A DNA stretch of 64,000 bases from Micromonospora nigra (GTDB lineage Bacteria; Actinomycetota; Actinomycetes; Mycobacteriales; Micromonosporaceae), in assembly GCF_900091585.1 (NCBI RefSeq), contig NZ_FMHT01000003.1, positions 6,040,001-6,104,000 on the forward strand, written 5' to 3'. A program made the translations under genes and the position numbers. Each line of letters opens with the position of its first letter. Position 1 is the stretch's first letter. Below the pieces are notes generated by a model, which had not been told where the DNA came from, searched no databases, and saw only the letters and a list, made by a program, of their open reading frames with translations. Of this stretch, positions 9,199 to 17,090 are shown piece by piece.

Positions 9199-9739
9199 CC
9201 CGTCGTCCGTGTTCGTGGCCGAGCACGGACAGGGTGGCGGTGTCGAGCCGCAGCAGTCCACCGGCGGACGGGGGCAGGCCGATCCAGCGGGCGCCGAGCA
9301 CCCGCAGGGCGTGGGCGTGGCCGACGAGGGCCACGGTACCGCGGTCGAGCAGCGGGTGCACCCGGGCGAGGACCCGGTCGAGTCGTTCGCCGATCTCGCT
9401 GGGGGATTCCCCGCCGGGGCAGCCGTCGGACCAGATGGTCCAGCCGGGGTGGGCGTCGCGGATGTCGGCGGTGGTGCGGCCCTCGTACTCGCCGTAGTTC
9501 CACTCGGCGAGGTCGGCGTCGGTGTCGGTGACGGGCAGTCCGGCGAGCTGGGCGGTGCGCAGGGCCCGGGTGCGGGGGCTGGTGAGCACGGCGGCGAAGT
9601 GGCGGCCGGCGAGGTGGTCGCCGAGGGCGCGGGCCTGGCGTTCGCCGTCGGGGGTGAGCGCCAGGTCGGTGTACGAGGTGTGCCGGTGGCTGGCGCTCCA
9701 GGTCGTCTCGCCGTGGCGGACCAGCAGGATCTCGCTCAT
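9128..9739 (-). CDS. Histidine phosphatase family protein
   Basis: 203-residue phosphoglycerate-mutase-like phosphatase. The RHG signature LLVRHGETTWS is at residues 6-16 with the phosphorylated His; the second conserved pair appears in TSPRTRALRTA, the acid in EWNYGEYEG, and the late His in VALVGHAHALR. Probably a small cytoplasmic phosphatase of unknown substrate. ATG 9739 has GGGGG just upstream. The tail (PPPPPGPAPGSAARH) runs through the antisense of the Lrp gene. Confidence 0.9.
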   Translation of the reverse strand: MSEILLVRHGETTWSASHRHTSYTDLALTPDGERQARALGDHLAGRHFAAVLTSPRTRALRTAQLAGLPVTDTDADLAEWNYGEYEGRTTADIRDAHPGWTIWSDGCPGGESPSEIGERLDRVLARVHPLLDRGTVALVGHAHALRVLGARWIGLPPSAGGLLRLDTATLSVLGHEHGRRVILRWNQSPPPPPGPAPGSAARH

Positions 9740-9804
9740 GCCCCCAGTCAACCAGGGTGGCGGGGTGGTCGCGCCTGTCCGTCCCGGATCGGTCGGGACT
9801 ACTA

Positions 9805-9818
9805 CCTAGAATCCTAGG
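9805..9818 (+). promoter_or_regulatory. Promoter-region palindrome upstream of csbD-like gene
   Basis: Perfect inverted repeat CCTAG-AATC-CTAGG. It contains a plausible -10 (TAGAAT, 9807-9812), so a bound regulator would block the promoter of the CsbD gene 117 bases downstream. No regulator is assigned. Confidence 0.4.
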
Positions 9819-9934
9819 ACGCCTTACCGGGTGTGACCCCTCCCGCCACCGTTTCGACCGCCGACCCCCGGGAACTCGACAACGACGCGGTGCACCCCGC
9901 CGCGCGAACCGCCAAGCCCAGGCAGGGAGGCGAC

Positions 9935-10129
9935 ATGAGCTTCACCGACAAGGCGAGAAACAAGGTCGAGGAGCTGACCGGCGCGGCCAGGCGGCGCATC
10001 GGCGACATGACCGACAACGAGCGGATGCGATCGCAGGGCAGCACGCAGCAGGGCGAGGCCCGCGCGAAGCAGGTTGGCGAGCACGCGAAGCAGTCCGGCC
10101 GGACGATGAAGGACGCCGCCACGAGGTGA
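9935..10129 (+). CDS. CsbD-family stress protein
   Basis: 64-residue, very hydrophilic protein: MSFTDKARNKVEELTGAA at the start, then repeated short amphipathic stretches rich in Lys, Glu, Gln and Ala. This matches the CsbD family, small general-stress proteins of unknown mechanism that are sigma-factor-B-controlled in Bacillus. ATG 9935 has GGGAGG at 9925-9930; an upstream in-frame ATG at 9833 would add 34 unlike residues and is rejected. A strong bidirectional hairpin separates it from convergent kamA. Confidence 0.88.
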   Translation: MSFTDKARNKVEELTGAARRRIGDMTDNERMRSQGSTQQGEARAKQVGEHAKQSGRTMKDAATR

Positions 10130-10143
10130 CGGCGGTGATCAGG

Positions 10144-10178
10144 TTCGCCCCCGGGTCCGGTGCGGACGCGGGGGCGAA
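10144..10178. terminator. Bidirectional terminator between csbD-like gene and kamA
   Basis: A 10-bp stem TTCGCCCCCG/CGGGGGCGAA (10144-10153 with 10169-10178) continues, after a small bulge, into an inner 5-bp stem GTCCG/CGGAC. It lies between two convergent stop codons, so it can serve both. Confidence 0.8.
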
Positions 10179-10195
10179 CGGTGCCCGGGGGAGGG

Positions 10196-11608
10196 TCAGT
10201 CGTCGTGGTGGGTCTGCCACCATCGCCGGCCGGCCTCGGGCAGGGTGTCGATCGGGTCGTAGTAGGCGTACCGCTTGTTCAGGGCCTCCAGGTCGGCGGA
10301 CTCGATGGAGGTGCGGTAGTTCTTCGTCCAGTACGAGATGCCGCGCTCGCGGTCGTACTCGGTGAGCATGTGCACCCAGCGCTTGCCGACGAAGGGCACG
10401 TCGCAGACGATCCGGGGGGTGGCGTAGCCGGGCAGGTAGCCCATGATGTCGTGCTGGAGCTGCTGGGCGTGCCAGACGGGGACCCGCCAGTGTTCGGCGT
10501 TGGGGATCATGTCGCACATGTAGAAGTAGTACGGCAGGATGCCCGCCTCGCCCTGTAGGGCGAAGCACAGGTCGAGCAGGTCGGGAGTGGTGTCGTTGAC
10601 GCCACGCATCAGTACGCCCTGGTTGCGGACGTCGCGGACGCCGACGTCCAGGGCGGTCTGGGTGGCCCTGGCGACCAGCGGGGTCAGCGACTGGGCGTGG
10701 TTGACGTGGGTGTGGATGGCCAGGTTGACACCACGTCGGGCGGCGGTGCGGGCGACCCGCTCCAGGCCCTCGACGACGTCGGGCTGGAGCCAGTGCTGGG
10801 GCAGGCCCATGAGGGCCTTGGTGGCGAGTCGGATGTCGCGGACGGTCTCGATGTCGAGCAGCCGCATGAGGTAGGACTCGAGGTTGCGCCAGGGCACGTT
10901 GGCGACGTCTCCGCCGGACACGACGACGTCGCGGACGCCGGGGTGGGCCCTGAGGTAGGTGATGTGGGCGTCGTACCGGTCGACGGGCTTGAGGGTGAGC
11001 TTCAGCTTGTCGACGGCGGGGGTGGAGTTGCCGACCAGGTCCATGCGGGTGCAGTGGCCGCAGTACTGCGGGCAGGTCGACAGCAGCTCGGCGAGGACCT
11101 TGGTGGGGTAGCGGTGGGTGAGGCCCTCGGCGACCCACATGTCGTGTTCGTGGAGGGAGTCTCGGCTGGCGTACGGGTGTGACGGCCAGTCGGTTCGGCG
11201 GTCGGAGGCGACGGGGATCATGTAGCGCCGGACGGGGTCGGCGAGGAACGCCTCGGTGGTCATCGGGGCGAACGGGACCATCGTGTTGAGCATCTGTGGT
11301 GGCACCAGCATGGACATGGTGGCCAGGGCCGTCTGGTCGGCGTCGAGGTCGGCGTAGAAGGTCTCGTCGACCAGGTCGCCGAGGACGGTGCGCAGCTGCT
11401 TGAGGTTCTTGACGCAGTTGACGCGTTGCCACTGTGCGCTCTCCCACTGGTCGCGGGTGACGTGGCGCCAGCCGGGGAAGCGCGTCCAGTCGGGTTCGAC
11501 GAGGGGGGCGCGGCGGTACTCGTACGGCTGGCCGGCGGCGGGTGGTGTGGCGGCGGGGGCCGGTTGGGGCGCGGGGATGGTCTCCACCGGCGGTCGGGTC
11601 TGGGTCAC
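10196..11608 (-). CDS. kamA: KamA-like lysine 2,3-aminomutase (radical SAM)
   Basis: 470-residue radical-SAM, PLP-dependent aminomutase predicted to turn L-lysine into L-beta-lysine. The [4Fe-4S] ligands are C179, C183 and C186 in CPQYCGHC. The TIM-barrel part includes RNQGVLMRGVND. In the C-terminal part the usual PGGGGK loop holding the PLP lysine is replaced by VPFVGKRWV, so this is a divergent branch and a related amino-acid substrate is possible. The N terminus has about 25 Pro/Ala-rich residues. Start GTG 11608 has GGAGGGG upstream. It is divergent from kdd and shares a 143-bp control region with the lysine 5,6-aminomutase operon, the next step of lysine fermentation. Confidence 0.85.
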   Translation of the reverse strand: MTQTRPPVETIPAPQPAPAATPPAAGQPYEYRRAPLVEPDWTRFPGWRHVTRDQWESAQWQRVNCVKNLKQLRTVLGDLVDETFYADLDADQTALATMSMLVPPQMLNTMVPFAPMTTEAFLADPVRRYMIPVASDRRTDWPSHPYASRDSLHEHDMWVAEGLTHRYPTKVLAELLSTCPQYCGHCTRMDLVGNSTPAVDKLKLTLKPVDRYDAHITYLRAHPGVRDVVVSGGDVANVPWRNLESYLMRLLDIETVRDIRLATKALMGLPQHWLQPDVVEGLERVARTAARRGVNLAIHTHVNHAQSLTPLVARATQTALDVGVRDVRNQGVLMRGVNDTTPDLLDLCFALQGEAGILPYYFYMCDMIPNAEHWRVPVWHAQQLQHDIMGYLPGYATPRIVCDVPFVGKRWVHMLTEYDRERGISYWTKNYRTSIESADLEALNKRYAYYDPIDTLPEAGRRWWQTHHDD

Positions 11609-11751
11609 GGCCCCTCCTCTGGTGCGGTGCGGATGATCAGCGGCCCCGAAGGCTACTGGAAAATATCCGGTGAAGAAATTAGTCTGCCGTAAGTTTTCCC
11701 GCTAGGCGAGTCCTGGGCGGGTCTTCGGGTGGTACGGCAGGGGAGGTTGGC
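11609..11751. promoter_or_regulatory. Shared divergent control region kamA / kdd operon
   Basis: 143-bp gap between two divergent starts, with an AT-rich core around 11655-11700 that stands out from the surrounding GC. Arms TGCCGTA (about 11685) and TACGGCA (about 11731) form a perfect but widely spaced inverted repeat. The kdd ribosome site AGGGGAGG lies at its right end. No -35/-10 pair is certain. Confidence 0.5.
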
Positions 11752-12813
11752 GTGACGTCACCGGTGGGGCTGCATCGTGTCGTGGAACCGGTGGGGGTGC
11801 TGCCGCAGGCCGCCTGGCGGCTCGACGCCGGGGCGGAGATCGCGCCGAACGAGGTGCGGATTCGGGTGGAGCGGCTGAACCTGGACGCGGCGAGCTTCCG
11901 GCAGCTGTGGGAGAAGCACGGCGGGGACGGTGACGCGGTCCGTGCGGAGGTGCTGGAGATCATCTCCACGCGGGGGAAGATGCAGAATCCGGTCACCGGC
12001 TCGGGCGGGATGCTGATCGGCACCGTGGAGGAGGCCGGTCGCCGCTCGCCGCTGGGGCTGAAGGTGGGTGAGCGGGTGGCGACGCTGGTGTCGTTGACGT
12101 TGACGCCGCTGGTGGTGACCGACGGGTTGGCCCGGTGGGACGGGCGCGGCGAGCAGGTGCCGTGCGACGGGTGGGCGATCCTGTTCGCTCGTTCGATCGC
12201 GGCGGTGTTACCGGCCGACGAGGATCCGCAGCTGTCCCTGGCGGTGCTGGACGTGTGTGGGGCGCCGGCGTTGACGGCCCGGGTGGTGGCGCGGGTGGTG
12301 GCTGAGCGGGCGGGTGTGGGTGATGTCCGGCCGGTGACGGTGGCGGTGATCGGGGGGGCGGGCAAGAGCGGGTCGTTGTCGTTGGCCGCGGCGCGGCGGG
12401 CGGGTGCGGGCCGTACGGTCGGGGTGGTTCCGGTGGCGGCGGAGCGGGACGCGTTGGTGGCGGCGGGGCTGGCCGATGTGGTGGCGCTGGCCGACGCGCG
12501 GGATCCGGTGGGGTTGTCGACGGCGGTGACGTCGGCGTTGGGCGTGCCGGCGGACGTGACGGTGGTGTGCGTGGACGTGCCGGGGTGTGAGCACGGGGCG
12601 GTGCTGGCGACCGCGGACGGCGGCACGGTGGTGTTCTTCTCGATGGCGACGAGTTTCGCGGCGGCGGCGTTGGGCGCGGAGGGTCTGGCTGCGGACGTGA
12701 CGATGCTGGTCGGCAACGGGTACGTGCCGGGGCACGCGGAGTTGGCGTTGGGGTTGTTGCGGTCGGAGCCGGGGGTGCGGGAACTCTTCGGGGCCAGGTT
12801 GGCGGCAGACTGA
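11752..12813 (+). CDS. kdd: L-erythro-3,5-diaminohexanoate dehydrogenase
   Basis: 353-residue NAD(P)-dependent dehydrogenase, the length of clostridial and fusobacterial Kdd. It oxidises and deaminates 3,5-diaminohexanoate to 3-keto-5-aminohexanoate. It opens HRVVEPVGVLPQAAWRLD, carries NEVRIRVERLNLDAASFRQ in the N part and a Rossmann nucleotide site VAVIGGAGKSGSLSLAAAR near residue 200. Assignment rests on these features plus the adjoining lysine 5,6-aminomutase and ammonia-lyase genes. Start GTG 11752 with AGGGGAGG upstream; the next gene begins four bases after the stop. Confidence 0.87.
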   Translation: MTSPVGLHRVVEPVGVLPQAAWRLDAGAEIAPNEVRIRVERLNLDAASFRQLWEKHGGDGDAVRAEVLEIISTRGKMQNPVTGSGGMLIGTVEEAGRRSPLGLKVGERVATLVSLTLTPLVVTDGLARWDGRGEQVPCDGWAILFARSIAAVLPADEDPQLSLAVLDVCGAPALTARVVARVVAERAGVGDVRPVTVAVIGGAGKSGSLSLAAARRAGAGRTVGVVPVAAERDALVAAGLADVVALADARDPVGLSTAVTSALGVPADVTVVCVDVPGCEHGAVLATADGGTVVFFSMATSFAAAALGAEGLAADVTMLVGNGYVPGHAELALGLLRSEPGVRELFGARLAAD

Positions 12814-12817
12814 GGCC

Positions 12818-14383
12818 ATGACGAACCCCTCGATTCTGTACCGCGGTGGCGTGCTGCACTGTCCGGCCGATCCACGTGCGACGGCGTTGCTGGTGTCCGA
12901 CGGCCGGATCGCCTGGTTGGGTGCGGCCGGTGACGCGCCGCGCGCGGATGTGGTGGTGGAGCTGGACGGGGCGTTGGTGACGCCGGCGTTCGTGGACGCG
13001 CATGTGCACGCCACCGACACGGGGCTGGTGTTGTCGGGTCTGGATCTGTCGTCGGTGCGGTCGGCGGGTGGGTTGCTGGACGCGGTGGCGGTGTTCGCGG
13101 CGGGTCTGCCGGGTGACGCGGTGGTGCTGGGGCACGGGTGGGACGACTCGACGTGGTCGGTGCCACGGTTGCCGGACGCGGCGGAGTTGGGGCGGGCGGC
13201 GGGTGGTCGGCGGGTGTATCTGTCGCAGGCGTCGATGCATTCGGCGTTGGTGTCGCAGGCGTTGTTGGCGGCGTGTCCGGAGGCGGCGGGGGTGCCCGGT
13301 TACGACGGGTCGGGCTGGTTGCGGCGGGACGCGCACCATGTGGTGCGGGCGGTGGCGCGGGGGTCGGTGACGCGGGCGCAGCGGGTGGCGGCGCAGCGGT
13401 TGGCGCTGGAGCATGCGGCGTCGTTGGGGGTGGCGGCGGTGCACGAGTGTGGTGGGCCGGAGATCTCTGACGAGGACGACTTCACGGGCCTGTTGGCGTT
13501 GTCGGGTGCGGGGGTGCCCGAGGTGTACGGGTTCTGGGGTGAGTTGTCGGGGGCGGCGCGGGCGCGGGAGTTGGGTGCGGTGGGTGCGGGGGGTGACCTG
13601 TTCGCGGATGGTGCGTTGGGGTCGCGGACGGCGCACGTTTCGCGGCCGTACCTCGACGGTGACGGGTGCGGGCACGGGTACGTGTCGGCGGAGCAGGTGC
13701 GCGATCACCTGGTGGACTGTGCGGCGCACGGTATGCAGGGCGGTTTCCACGCGATCGGTGATGCGGCGATCTCCACGGTGCTGGACGGGTTCGCGGCGGC
13801 GGCGGCGGAGCTGGGTACGGACCGGGTGCGGGCGGCCCGGCACCGGGTGGAGCATGCGGAGATCATGAGTAAGCGGTTGATCGCGGGGTTTGTGGAGTTC
13901 GGTGTGGTGGCGTCGATGCAGCCGGCGTTCGACCGGTTGTGGGGTGGTGCGGGCCGGATGTACGAGGCGCGGTTGGGGTTGGAGCGGTCGTTGGCGTCGA
14001 ATCCGTGGGGGTCGATGCATTCGGTGGGGGTGGCGTTGGCTTTCGGGTCGGATTCGCCGGTGACGCCGGTGGATCCGTGGGGGTCGGTGCGGGCGGCGGT
14101 GGCGCATCACAGTCCGGCGCAGCGGATGAGTGTGCGGGCGGCGTTCGCGGCGCACACCCGGGGTGGGTGGCGGGCGGTGCGGCGGGACGACGAGGGTGTG
14201 CTCGCGCTGGGGGCGCCGGCGACGTTTGCGGTGTGGGAGACCCCGGCGGGGGTGCAGGGGGGTCTGCCGGTGTTGCAGGCGGCGGATCCGGAGGTGCGGG
14301 GTGCGGACGATCCGACGCCGTTGCCGGTGTGTCGGCGCACGGTGTTGCGCGGTGAGGTCATCTATGGGGAAGGCGTTTCGTGA
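12818..14383 (+). CDS. Amidohydrolase family 3 protein inside the lysine operon
   Basis: 521-residue metal-dependent hydrolase of the YtcJ-like amidohydrolase-3 group. The N-terminal beta-sandwich (VSDGRIAWLG) leads to the metal site TPAFVDAHVHATDTG near residue 60; GGFHAIGDAAI supplies the barrel His near 310, RVEHAEIM follows, and GSDSPVTPVDPW carries the late Asp. It is packed between kdd and kamD (4-base gap, then 4-base overlap), exactly where lysine-fermentation clusters usually carry kce (3-keto-5-aminohexanoate cleavage enzyme, a DUF849 protein). It is not homologous to Kce as far as can be read. It may hydrolyse an amide form of a pathway intermediate; this is speculation. Confidence 0.85.
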   Translation: MTNPSILYRGGVLHCPADPRATALLVSDGRIAWLGAAGDAPRADVVVELDGALVTPAFVDAHVHATDTGLVLSGLDLSSVRSAGGLLDAVAVFAAGLPGDAVVLGHGWDDSTWSVPRLPDAAELGRAAGGRRVYLSQASMHSALVSQALLAACPEAAGVPGYDGSGWLRRDAHHVVRAVARGSVTRAQRVAAQRLALEHAASLGVAAVHECGGPEISDEDDFTGLLALSGAGVPEVYGFWGELSGAARARELGAVGAGGDLFADGALGSRTAHVSRPYLDGDGCGHGYVSAEQVRDHLVDCAAHGMQGGFHAIGDAAISTVLDGFAAAAAELGTDRVRAARHRVEHAEIMSKRLIAGFVEFGVVASMQPAFDRLWGGAGRMYEARLGLERSLASNPWGSMHSVGVALAFGSDSPVTPVDPWGSVRAAVAHHSPAQRMSVRAAFAAHTRGGWRAVRRDDEGVLALGAPATFAVWETPAGVQGGLPVLQAADPEVRGADDPTPLPVCRRTVLRGEVIYGEGVS

Positions 14384-15939
14384 CGGGCAAGCTTGACCTG
14401 GATCCGGTGCTGGTGGCGCGGGCGCGGGAGTTGGCGCGGCGGGCGGGGCGGCCGGTGGTGGAGTTGGCGCGCAGCCACACGACGGTGTCGGTGGAGCGGG
14501 CGGTGTTGCGGTTGGCGGGGGTGGTGGGCGCCGACCCGGATGGGATTCCGTGGGTGAACCGTCTGGTGGAGGCGGTGGTCGCGGATGTGGGCCTGGGGCA
14601 CGGGGTGGCGGTGCCGGTGTTCGACGCGCTGGTGCGGGAGGGCGTGTCCGATGTGACGGTGCTGGCGCAGAAGGCGGCGGCGGGGTCGGTGCGGTTCGAG
14701 GTGCCGGTGGGGAAGGCGGCGACGGTGGCCCGGCGGGCGGCGCGGCGGGCGGTCGCGGCGGGGGTGCGGTCGGTGGATCGGCGGCGGGTCGAGCGGGAGC
14801 GTCTGGTACGGCGGTACGGGGATCCGGCGCGGCGGCCGTGGATCTATCTGATCGTGGCGACGGGGGACATCTACGAGGACATTCCGCAGGCGCAGGCGGC
14901 GGCGCGGGCGGGGGCGGACGTGATCGCGGTGATCCGGTCGACGGGGCAGTCGTTGCTGGACTATGTGCCGGAGGGGGCGACGCGGGAGGGTTTCGCGGGG
15001 ACGTACGCGACGCAGGAGAACTTCCGGCTGATGCGGGCGGCGTTGGATGAGTCGTCGCGGGAGTTGGGTCGGTATGTGCGGTTGACGAACTACGCCTCGG
15101 GTCTGTGCATGCCGGAGATGGCGACTCTGGCCGGTCTGGAGCGTCTGGACATGATGCTCAACGATTCGATGTACGGGATTCTGTTCCGTGACATCAATCC
15201 GGTTCGTACGTTCGTGGACCAGCGTTTTTCGCGGCAGGTGCACGCCCGCGCGGGGATCATCATCAACACCGGTGAGGACAATTACCTGACCACGGCGGAT
15301 GCGGTGGACGAGGCGCACACGGTGACGGTGTCGCAGTTACTCAACGAGTATTTCGCGCACGAGGCGGGGTTGGCGGACTGGCAGTTGGGGTTGGGGCACG
15401 CGTTCGAGATCAACCCGGATGTGCCGGAGTCGTTGCGGTTGGAGTTGGCGCATGCGTTGTTGGCGCGGGAGTTGTTTCCGGACGCGCCGTTGAAGTGGAT
15501 GCCGCCGACGAAGCACATGACGGGGGACGTGTTCCGGGGGAATCTGCTGGACGGGTTCTTCAACCTGGTGGGTGCGCTGACGGGTCAGGGGATCCTGTTG
15601 GTGGGGATGATGACGGAGGCGGTGGTGACGCCGTGGTTGTCGGATCGGGACATCGCGTTGCAGAACGTCCGTTACGTGCTCGGTGCGGCTGGTGGGCTGG
15701 GTGAGGACTTCGTGCCGGCGCCGGGCGGCTTCATCCAGCAGCGGGCCAACCGGGTGCTCGGTGAGGCGGTGGATCTGTTGGAGCGGATCGGGGAGCAGTC
15801 GTTGTTGACGGCGATTGCCGAGGGCACGTTCGGGATCATGAAGCGGCCGGCGGACCGGGGTAAGGGCCTTGACGGGGTGGCGGCGCACGAGGCCGACTAC
15901 TACAACCCGGCCACGGAGATCCTGGAGCGGGCGTCGTGA
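14380..15939 (+). CDS. kamD: Lysine 5,6-aminomutase alpha subunit
   Basis: 519-residue large subunit of the adenosylcobalamin- and PLP-dependent lysine 5,6-aminomutase (clostridial KamD is about 515 aa). It migrates the terminal amino group of L-beta-lysine to give 3,5-diaminohexanoate. Recognisable stretches are IYLIVATGDIYEDIPQAQAA, VIRSTGQSLLDYVPEG, ATQENFRLMRAALDE, MLNDSMYGILFRDIN and PTKHMTGDVFRGN. It overlaps the genes on each side by four bases, so it is co-translated with kamE, its partner subunit. Confidence 0.95.
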   Translation: MTGKLDLDPVLVARARELARRAGRPVVELARSHTTVSVERAVLRLAGVVGADPDGIPWVNRLVEAVVADVGLGHGVAVPVFDALVREGVSDVTVLAQKAAAGSVRFEVPVGKAATVARRAARRAVAAGVRSVDRRRVERERLVRRYGDPARRPWIYLIVATGDIYEDIPQAQAAARAGADVIAVIRSTGQSLLDYVPEGATREGFAGTYATQENFRLMRAALDESSRELGRYVRLTNYASGLCMPEMATLAGLERLDMMLNDSMYGILFRDINPVRTFVDQRFSRQVHARAGIIINTGEDNYLTTADAVDEAHTVTVSQLLNEYFAHEAGLADWQLGLGHAFEINPDVPESLRLELAHALLARELFPDAPLKWMPPTKHMTGDVFRGNLLDGFFNLVGALTGQGILLVGMMTEAVVTPWLSDRDIALQNVRYVLGAAGGLGEDFVPAPGGFIQQRANRVLGEAVDLLERIGEQSLLTAIAEGTFGIMKRPADRGKGLDGVAAHEADYYNPATEILERAS

Positions 15940-16688
15940 GTGGCGGGACGATCGTGCGGCCGTACGGGGACACCACGGGTGACGGCATGGTGCAGGTGTC
16001 GTTCACGTTGCCGGTGCCGCATGACAGGCGGGCCGAGGGGGCGGCGGTGCAGTTGGCGAACCGGATGGGTGTCGATCCGGCGATGCTGGTGCACGCCAAG
16101 CCGATCGGGGACGGGTTCACGTTCTTCGTGGTGTACGGGCGGGTGAACCACCTGGTGGATCTGGGTGCGGTGCAGGTGGTGGAGCGTGACTTCCCGTTGT
16201 TGGGGGCGAAGGAGGTCAACGCGGTGGTGAAGCAGCGGTTGCGTCGGAAGCTGTCGGTGGTGGGGGCGTGTATCGGCACGGACGCGCACACGGTGGGCAT
16301 CGACGCGATCCTGAACGTCAAGGGTGTGGCGGGGGAGAAGGGCCTGGAGTACTACCGGGAGTTGAAGGTCACCAATCTGGGTGCGCAGGTCAGTGTGCCG
16401 GAGTTGGTGGAGGCGGCCCGGGTGGAGCGGGCCGACGCGGTGCTGGTGTCGCAGGTGGTGACGCAGCGCGACGCGCACCTGCACAACACGCGGGAGATGT
16501 CGGCGGCGTTCCGGGAGGCGATGCCGGCGGGGAAGCGGCCGTTGCTGATCGTCGGTGGGCCGCGGTTCGACGAGTCGATGGCTGACGAGTTGGGGGTGGA
16601 CCGGATCTTCGGGCGGGGCACCACTCCGGGTGTGGTGGCCAGTTACCTGGTGCACGCGTTGATCACGAGTAAGAGGGCGAAGGTATGA
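15936..16688 (+). CDS. kamE: Lysine 5,6-aminomutase beta (B12-binding) subunit
   Basis: 250-residue small subunit. The base-off/His-on cobalamin motif is D116-A-H118-T-V-G121, followed by the B12-binding Rossmann fold ending LLIVGGPRFD and FGRGTTPG. The lysine that anchors PLP in this family should lie in the adjacent NVKGVAGEKGLEYY stretch (residues 127-140). The N-terminal PYGDTTGDGMVQVSF is also typical. It overlaps kamD and kal by four bases each. Confidence 0.95.
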   Translation: MSGGTIVRPYGDTTGDGMVQVSFTLPVPHDRRAEGAAVQLANRMGVDPAMLVHAKPIGDGFTFFVVYGRVNHLVDLGAVQVVERDFPLLGAKEVNAVVKQRLRRKLSVVGACIGTDAHTVGIDAILNVKGVAGEKGLEYYRELKVTNLGAQVSVPELVEAARVERADAVLVSQVVTQRDAHLHNTREMSAAFREAMPAGKRPLLIVGGPRFDESMADELGVDRIFGRGTTPGVVASYLVHALITSKRAKV

Positions 16689-17077
16689 GTGACGCACGGC
16701 TGGGGTTGACGGTGGTGCACCGGCGGTACGTGCCGTATGCGCATGCCCATTACGCGGGGAACCTGGTCGACGGGGCGTACGTGTTGGGGTTGTTCGGGGA
16801 TGTGGCCACGGAGGTGTGTATCCGCACCGACGGTGACGAGGGGTTGTTCGCGTCGTACGCGGACGTGCAGTTCCGGGCGCCGGTGCGGGCGGGTGACGTG
16901 GTGGAGGTGGTCGCCACCGTCTCGCGGGTCGGTGCCCGTAGTCGTGGCATCGACTTCGAGGCGCGGGTGGTGTGCCGGGGTCGTCCGGATCGGGGGGAGT
17001 CGGCGGCGGAGGTGCTGGTCGAGCCGGTGGTGGCGGTGACGGCCAGGGGCACGGTGGTCGTGCCGTCGGCGGTGTGA
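16685..17077 (+). CDS. kal: 3-aminobutyryl-CoA ammonia-lyase
   Basis: 130-residue hotdog-fold protein. It should deaminate L-3-aminobutyryl-CoA to crotonyl-CoA, the last dedicated step of lysine fermentation. Residues 15-60 (VPYAHAHYAGNLVDGAYV, then LFGDVATEVCIRTDGDEG) match the family, and DVQFRAPVRAGDVVEV is the central hotdog helix and strand. The substrate of this enzyme is normally made by Kce, which is absent here; either Kce is encoded elsewhere or the route is altered. Confidence 0.9.
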   Translation: MSDARLGLTVVHRRYVPYAHAHYAGNLVDGAYVLGLFGDVATEVCIRTDGDEGLFASYADVQFRAPVRAGDVVEVVATVSRVGARSRGIDFEARVVCRGRPDRGESAAEVLVEPVVAVTARGTVVVPSAV

Positions 17078-17090
17078 GGGTCGCGGCGGC

